64,000 bases of DNA, taken from assembly GCF_000183545.2 (NCBI RefSeq), contig NZ_JH976535.1:2233837-2297836 (forward strand). Direction: 5' to 3'. Shown here one piece after another: positions 59,776-64,000 of the stretch (positions are counted from its first letter, which is position 1; each line of letters opens with the position of its first letter). The translations under genes and the position numbers were made by a program. The notes beneath the pieces were generated by a model. That model was not told the DNA's origin. It did not search any database and saw only the letters and a program-made list of their open reading frames with translations. This DNA is from Thermaerobacter subterraneus DSM 13965 (GTDB lineage: Bacteria; Bacillota; Sulfobacillia; Thermaerobacterales; Thermaerobacteraceae).

Positions 59776-60297
59776 CTACCGCCGGGGCAGCTGGACCAGC
59801 CGCGCCCGGGCCTCGCCCCCCTCCAGCTCCAGCCACCCATAGCTCGGCGCCGGCGCCCAGCGCGGGTCGGTGGGCGAACCCGGGTTCAGCAACAGCACCC
59901 CATCCCGCCGCTCCACCAGCGGCTGATGGCTGTGGCCGAAGACCACCACCGCCGGCGGCGGTTCCTCGCCGGCGAAGGCCGCCAGGGCCCGCTCGGCGGT
60001 CGACCGTCCCCGGCCCAGATGCCCGTGGGTCACCCCCACCCGGACCCCGTCCCGTTCCACCACGATCCGGGGCGGCAGCCGCCGGTACACCTCCGGGTCG
60101 TCCACGTTGCCGTGGACGGCGACGACCGGCGCCAGCAGCGCCAGTTCATCATACACGTCCAGGCTCACCAGATCCCCCGCATGGATGATCAGGTCGGCCG
60201 TAGCGGCCGCCTCCAGCACCGCTGGGGGCAGCGCCCGCGCCCGGCCGGGGATGTGAGTGTCGGACAGCACCAGGACCCGCGTCGCCACCGGGCTCAC
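59776..60297 (-). CDS. YfcE/MJ0936-type metallophosphoesterase, 173 aa
   Basis: A small dimetal phosphodiesterase. The motifs are in order: LSDTHIPG, IIHAGDLV, VHGNVDD, VTHGHLG and FGHSHQP, which supply all metal ligands. The length is normal for the family. Known members hydrolyse cyclic or nucleotide phosphodiesters in vitro; the substrate is unknown. The start is GTG 60297, with a second GTG three codons on. Confidence 0.92.
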   Translation of the reverse strand: MSPVATRVLVLSDTHIPGRARALPPAVLEAAATADLIIHAGDLVSLDVYDELALLAPVVAVHGNVDDPEVYRRLPPRIVVERDGVRVGVTHGHLGRGRSTAERALAAFAGEEPPPAVVVFGHSHQPLVERRDGVLLLNPGSPTDPRWAPAPSYGWLELEGGEARARLVQLPRR

Positions 60298-60312
60298 CTT
60301 CCGGAGACGCCG

Positions 60313-61191
60313 TCAGGCGCCCGGGCCCGGTTCCACCGCTGCGCCGGTCTCCGCCGCCACCCGCGCCAGGTAGCCCTCCCGCAAGCGGGCGAACACCGGT
60401 CCGGGCCGGCCGCCGCCCACGGGCCGCCCGTCGATCTCCACCACGGCCAGCACCTCGCTGTTGGTCCCCGAGAGGATGACCTCCTCCGCCCGCTCCAGCC
60501 AGACGGCGGGGATGGCCTGTTCCCGCACCGCCAGCCCCGCCTGCCGCGCCACGTCCAGGACCACGGCCCGGGTGACGCCGGGCAGGATGTTGGCCAGGGG
60601 GTGGGTGTAAAGGATGCCGTCCAGCACCACGAACACGTTGCTCGACGTGCCCTCGGTCAGCAGGCCGTCCCGGACGAACAGGGCCTCGTAGGCCCCCGCC
60701 CGCGCCGCCTGCTGCTTGGCCAGGACGTTGGGCAAGAGACCGGTGGTCTTCACCCAGCAGAGCCCCCAGCGGTTGTCCGGCACGGTGATGGCCTTGACGC
60801 CCCGCTCCACCGCCTCCGCCGGCGGCGTGCCGCCCGGCCGGGCGATGGCCACCACCGTGGGCTGCAGCCCCTGGGGCCAGGCATGGCTGCGCGGGGCGAC
60901 CCCGCGGCTCACCTGGACGTACACCGACCCGTCCCGCACCCCGTTGCGCCGGATCAGCTCGTCGAGCAGGGCCGCCCACCGGGCCCGGTCATAGGGCAGG
61001 GGGATGTCCAGGGCCGCGGCGCTCTGCTCCAGCCGCTCCAGGTGATCGTCCAGGCGGAAGAACCGGCCGCCGTAGCAGCGGATCACCTCGTAGATCGCGT
61101 CGGCGAAGAGGAAGCCGCGGTCCTCCACGGGCACCACGGCCTGCTCGTAGGGAACAAAGGATCCGTTAAGGAAGACGACTTCCGGCGGCAA
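60313..61191 (-). CDS. dat: D-amino acid transaminase (class IV PLP enzyme), 292 aa
   Basis: The enzyme interconverts D-amino acids and 2-oxo acids, providing D-Glu/D-Ala for the wall or spore. The fold-type IV features are GFLFADAIYEVIRCYGGRFF, the PLP Lys in WVKTTGLLPNVLAKQQA, LLTEGTSSNVFVV and ILPGVTR. D-Ala or branched-chain (IlvE) activity cannot be fully separated, but the RCYGGRFFRLDDHL region resembles Dat. TTG 61191 has GGAGGGG upstream. It overlaps pcrB by 26 nt. Confidence 0.85.
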   Translation of the reverse strand: MPPEVVFLNGSFVPYEQAVVPVEDRGFLFADAIYEVIRCYGGRFFRLDDHLERLEQSAAALDIPLPYDRARWAALLDELIRRNGVRDGSVYVQVSRGVAPRSHAWPQGLQPTVVAIARPGGTPPAEAVERGVKAITVPDNRWGLCWVKTTGLLPNVLAKQQAARAGAYEALFVRDGLLTEGTSSNVFVVLDGILYTHPLANILPGVTRAVVLDVARQAGLAVREQAIPAVWLERAEEVILSGTNSEVLAVVEIDGRPVGGGRPGPVFARLREGYLARVAAETGAAVEPGPGA

Positions 61192-61921
61192 AGGGTTCCC
61201 CTCCCTCTCCGGGCCGCACTTGGCGCGCGCCCCGCACGGTGGCCCGGATGCATTCCAGCCCGTCCGGCCGGTAGAGGGCATTGCCCACCACCACGGTGTG
61301 GGCCCGGGCGGCCATGACCGCCGCCTGCTCGGCGGTGCTCAGCCCGCCGCCGTAGAACAGGCGGGCCCTCCGCAGGGCACCGGCCGCCGCCTCGACCCAG
61401 GCCGGGTCGCCCAACCGGCCACTGTACTCAATGTACACGATGTCTGCACGCAAGAGCCTCTCCGCCACCGTCGCCCAGGCCGCCACCGCCGCGGGGCCTT
61501 CCGGCGGCCGCGCCGCCGCCACCCGGGCCACCGTGGCGGCGGGGTTGCAGACCACATAGGCCACCGTGACCACCCGGTCCCAGGGAACGGGAATGCCCGG
61601 CGCGATGCGGTGCAGGTTCGCAAAGGCTTCCTGGTGGGCGCCCACCAGCCAGCGGGGGTCGGTGGTGTTGAGCACCATGGGGATCAGGTACCAGTCGGCC
61701 CCCGGCACCACCGCCTGCACCGACGAGACCTCGATGGCCACGGGCAGCCCCGTCTCCCGGGCCGCACCCAGCAGGCCGAACACGGCCCCGCGCCGGATGC
61801 CGTCGCTGCCGCCCAGGACCAGGGCGTCGGTGCCGGTGGCCGGCAGCCGGGCAATGACCGCCGGATCCAGCGGGCGGGCGGGATCCAGCTTGACCACATG
61901 GCGCCAGTTCCGCCAGTCCAT
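61166..61921 (-). CDS. pcrB: PcrB-type (hepta)prenylglyceryl phosphate synthase, 251 aa
   Basis: The enzyme joins a long prenyl diphosphate to glycerol-1-phosphate, making an archaeal-type ether link found in some Firmicutes. The TIM-barrel motifs are VVKLDPARPL, LVLGGSDGIRRG, ADIVYIEYSGRLGDP, YGGGLSTAEQA and VVVGNALY. The length is slightly over the usual 230 aa. ATG 61921 has GGGGGGAAGGGG. Translation of the following dat gene starts inside its end. Confidence 0.9.
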   Translation of the reverse strand: MDWRNWRHVVKLDPARPLDPAVIARLPATGTDALVLGGSDGIRRGAVFGLLGAARETGLPVAIEVSSVQAVVPGADWYLIPMVLNTTDPRWLVGAHQEAFANLHRIAPGIPVPWDRVVTVAYVVCNPAATVARVAAARPPEGPAAVAAWATVAERLLRADIVYIEYSGRLGDPAWVEAAAGALRRARLFYGGGLSTAEQAAVMAARAHTVVVGNALYRPDGLECIRATVRGARQVRPGEGGEPFAAGSRLP

Positions 61922-62281
61922 CCCCTTCCCCCCATGCTCTGGTCGCCGGCCCCGGGCGCACAGGCGGCCGGGGCCCGGGGCGGGCCCGGCAGGCTCGCTT
62001 CGCCACCGGCGGCCGCGGACCCTGCCCTGTTGTCTGGCGAATCATGGCTCCTCCCACCCCCGGCGGGCAGTCGCGGCGCTGCAGGGCGGCGGCGGGCCCC
62101 GCCGGCAAAGTGCCGGGGCCGGTGGCCGCGGCGGAGGAGCAGCACGGCTCCCTCAGGTGAAGTGCCTGGGTCGGGGGCCGCGTTGGAGAGGACCGCGAGC
62201 CCCGCCGGCGGCGTGCCGGAGGCCGGCGGAGTGCCGGAGGCCGGCGGCGGCGCACCAGCGCGGGCCGCCGGCGACCCCCGT
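61922..62281. other. Intergenic region, 360 bp, with a 17-bp direct repeat
   Basis: No gene is recognised. GTGCCGGAGGCCGGCGG occurs at 62213-62229 and again at 62231-62247. Both the pcrB promoter and the terminator of the RND gene should be here; I could not define them. Confidence 0.55.
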
Positions 62282-64000
62282 TCAGGCCCGGCCGGCCGCA
62301 CCGGGCCGTCGCCGGCCTTCGGCCAGCAGCCAGGCACAAGGCAAGACCACCAGGGTCAGGACCGTGGAGGTGAACAGGCCGCCCACCAGCACCGCCGCCA
62401 GGGGCACCTCCAGCTCGCTGCCCTGCCCCGGCACCAGGATCATGGGCAGGGAGCCCAGCAAAGTGGTCAGGGCCGTCATCAACACCGGCCGCAGCCGCCG
62501 GCTCCAGGCCAGGCGGATGGCGGTCGCGGCGTCCGCACCGGCCGCCCGGTAACGGCGCGCGGCGTCGACCAGCACGATGCCGTTGTTGACCGCGATCCCC
62601 GCCAGGACCACGGCCCCCATCACCGCCGTCAGCCCGATGGCATGGCCGGTGGCGGCCAGGCCCGCCACGGCGCCGGTCAGGGCCAGGGGCAGGGTCACCA
62701 TCATGAGGAGGGGATGCACCAGGGATTCGAACTGGGCCGCCATCGCCATGTAGATCAGAAGCAGGGCGCCCAGGGCCGCCGGTACCAGCGTGCCGAACCC
62801 TTCGGCCATCAGCACGGCGGTGCCCGCCGGTTCCACCGCGGCGCCCGGCGGCAGCACGGCGGCCACCCGCTCCCGCGCCCGGGCCACGGCGGTGCCCAGG
62901 TCAACTCCCTGGACCCGGGCCGTCAGGGTCGCCGCCAGCCAGCCGTCCCGCCGCACCAGGGCGGCCGGCGTGTGACCGGGACGCACCACCGCCAGGTCGG
63001 CCAGCCGCGCCCAGCCCGTCCCTCCGGCCACGGGCAGGCCCGCCAGGCCCCCGCTGCCAGCACCTTGCGGTGCTCCGGCATCTTCAAGGCCCCCGCCGTC
63101 CGGGGGTTGCGCGGCACCTTCCCCGCCCCCGGCAGCCGCCGCGGCGCCTGCGCCGCCCGCGCCGCCTGCCAGGACCGGGGTGGCCGTCCCGGTCGGCGCC
63201 TCGCCGAGGCGCAGGACCACGGGCAGCCAGCGCCCTTCCACGCGCGCCCGGGCCACCGTCTCGCCGGCCAGGGCCAGGCGCAGCTGCTGCCCCACCTGGA
63301 CCGGGGCCAGCCCAAAGCCCGCCGCGGCCGCCGCGTCGACCCGGACGGCCAGGCGGGGCTCGCTGCGGTCCAGATCGACCGCCACGTCGGCCAGCCCGGG
63401 GGTGGCCGCCAGGGCACGGCGAGCCCGTTCCGCCGCCCGGGCCAAGGTGGCGGCGTCGGGAGCCCGCACCGCCAGTTCCACCACCGGCGCCCCGGCCCCC
63501 ACTTCGGCCCAGAGGTTGCGCGGCCGCACGGTGACCTCGGCTCCCCCGAGGCCGCCGCGGCCTTCCCCGGCCCGGGCCAGGAGCCGGCGGATGCGCTCGG
63601 CCCAAGCCTGGGACGAACCGGCCCCTGCCGCCAGGTGGACCCTGACCAGCCCCTGATTCGGCCCTCCCGCCTGCCCCGGCCACGGGCCGCCGCCCGCCCG
63701 GCTGATCACCGCCTGGATCCCGGGCAGGCCGGCCAGGGCCGACTCCACCTGCCGGATGGCGCCGGCGGTGGCGGCCAGGGACGCCCCTTCGGGCAGGGTC
63801 ACGGCGATGTCCACAGCGCCCTCGTCCACCGCGGGCAGGAATTCAGTCCCCAGGCGCGCCGCCGCCGGGATGGAAGCGGCCACCATCACCAGGGCCGCCA
63901 GCAGCGTCAGGCCCGGGTGGGCCAGGCAAGCCTCCACGGGCCGCGGCAACCGGCCGGCTGCGCCCGCCCCTCCGGTGTCGGCGGCGGAGGCGGGCGCAGC
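62282..64000 (-). CDS. RND efflux pump (AcrB/CzcA type), C-terminal half, runs off the window
   Basis: The frame is open to the window edge, so the N-terminal half lies beyond 64000. What is seen is the second periplasmic loop, starting after LGTEFLPAVDEGAVDIAVTL, with a Gly/Ala-rich insert. The last membrane bundle follows: LLIYMAMAAQFESLVHPLLM, GIAVNNGIVLVDAARRY, RLRPVLMTALTTLLGSLPM and GGLFTSTVLTLVVLPCAW. These match resistance-nodulation-division exporters. The substrate (drug, metal or lipid) cannot be told from this half. Confidence 0.9.
   Translation of the reverse strand, partial: AAPASAADTGGAGAAGRLPRPVEACLAHPGLTLLAALVMVAASIPAAARLGTEFLPAVDEGAVDIAVTLPEGASLAATAGAIRQVESALAGLPGIQAVISRAGGGPWPGQAGGPNQGLVRVHLAAGAGSSQAWAERIRRLLARAGEGRGGLGGAEVTVRPRNLWAEVGAGAPVVELAVRAPDAATLARAAERARRALAATPGLADVAVDLDRSEPRLAVRVDAAAAAGFGLAPVQVGQQLRLALAGETVARARVEGRWLPVVLRLGEAPTGTATPVLAGGAGGAGAAAAAGGGEGAAQPPDGGGLEDAGAPQGAGSGGLAGLPVAGGTGWARLADLAVVRPGHTPAALVRRDGWLAATLTARVQGVDLGTAVARARERVAAVLPPGAAVEPAGTAVLMAEGFGTLVPAALGALLLIYMAMAAQFESLVHPLLMMVTLPLALTGAVAGLAATGHAIGLTAVMGAVVLAGIAVNNGIVLVDAARRYRAAGADAATAIRLAWSRRLRPVLMTALTTLLGSLPMILVPGQGSELEVPLAAVLVGGLFTSTVLTLVVLPCAWLLAEGRRRPGAAGRA

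Overview
The window is very GC-rich chromosomal DNA. It comes from a thermophile-like, endospore-forming, menaquinone-respiring Firmicute; the nearest lineage I would guess is Thermaerobacter or a relative (inference). Support comes from spoIIP and spoIID, a DUF1002 protein, a YtpB-like DUF2600 protein and PcrB, together with a menaquinol bc-type complex, an 11-subunit Nuo cluster and a B12-dependent ribonucleotide reductase. Many starts are GTG or TTG behind strong AGGAGG-type ribosome binding sites. Long antisense open frames are common because of the base composition, and they were left out.

Layout. 0-8 kb: spoIIP and spoIID side by side (engulfment peptidoglycan machinery), a PH-like membrane protein, DedA, DUF1002, an alpha/beta hydrolase and an AIM24-like protein. 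8.1-20.7 kb: an integrated element of about 12.6 kb, visibly less GC-rich, inserted in the selenocysteine tRNA gene. It is bounded by a 67-bp perfect direct repeat covering the tRNA from anticodon loop to 3' end. It encodes a tyrosine integrase, an excisionase-like HTH protein, an XRE regulator, a PrimPol/SF3 helicase replication protein, a 948-aa phage-type large protein, a coiled-coil lipoprotein, small membrane proteins and two paralogous 31-aa hydrophobic peptides. No capsid, terminase, portal or tail gene was recognised. The whole looks like a phage satellite or a plasmid-like integrative element.

20.9-34.3 kb: bcp peroxiredoxin, a methyltransferase-DUF309 fusion, a MoxR/DUF58/transglutaminase operon, hpt, a small basic protein, DUF2600, a CBS protein, an EamA transporter and an SDR oxidoreductase. 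34.7-39.2 kb: nrdR-nrdJ. NrdJ carries a 409-aa LAGLIDADG intein immediately before its predicted thiyl-radical cysteine.

39.9-57.5 kb: the respiratory core. First comes a split cytochrome b (b6-like plus subunit IV), a Rieske protein, a 42-aa membrane protein and a diheme cytochrome c. Next are a hypothetical membrane protein, a Kef-type antiporter and a Usp protein. Last, on the minus strand, is nuoABCDHIJKLMN without nuoEFG. 57.8-64 kb: an ABC substrate-binding protein, a metallophosphoesterase, a D-amino acid transaminase, PcrB, and the C-terminal half of an RND efflux pump running off the edge.

The element is the most unusual part. Its ends carry paired 11-bp-phased repeats (probable integrase arm sites). 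Its divergent control region carries three GCGTAAC repeats at 11-bp spacing. The tRNA-Sec terminator appears to have been left stranded beyond the far end of the insertion.
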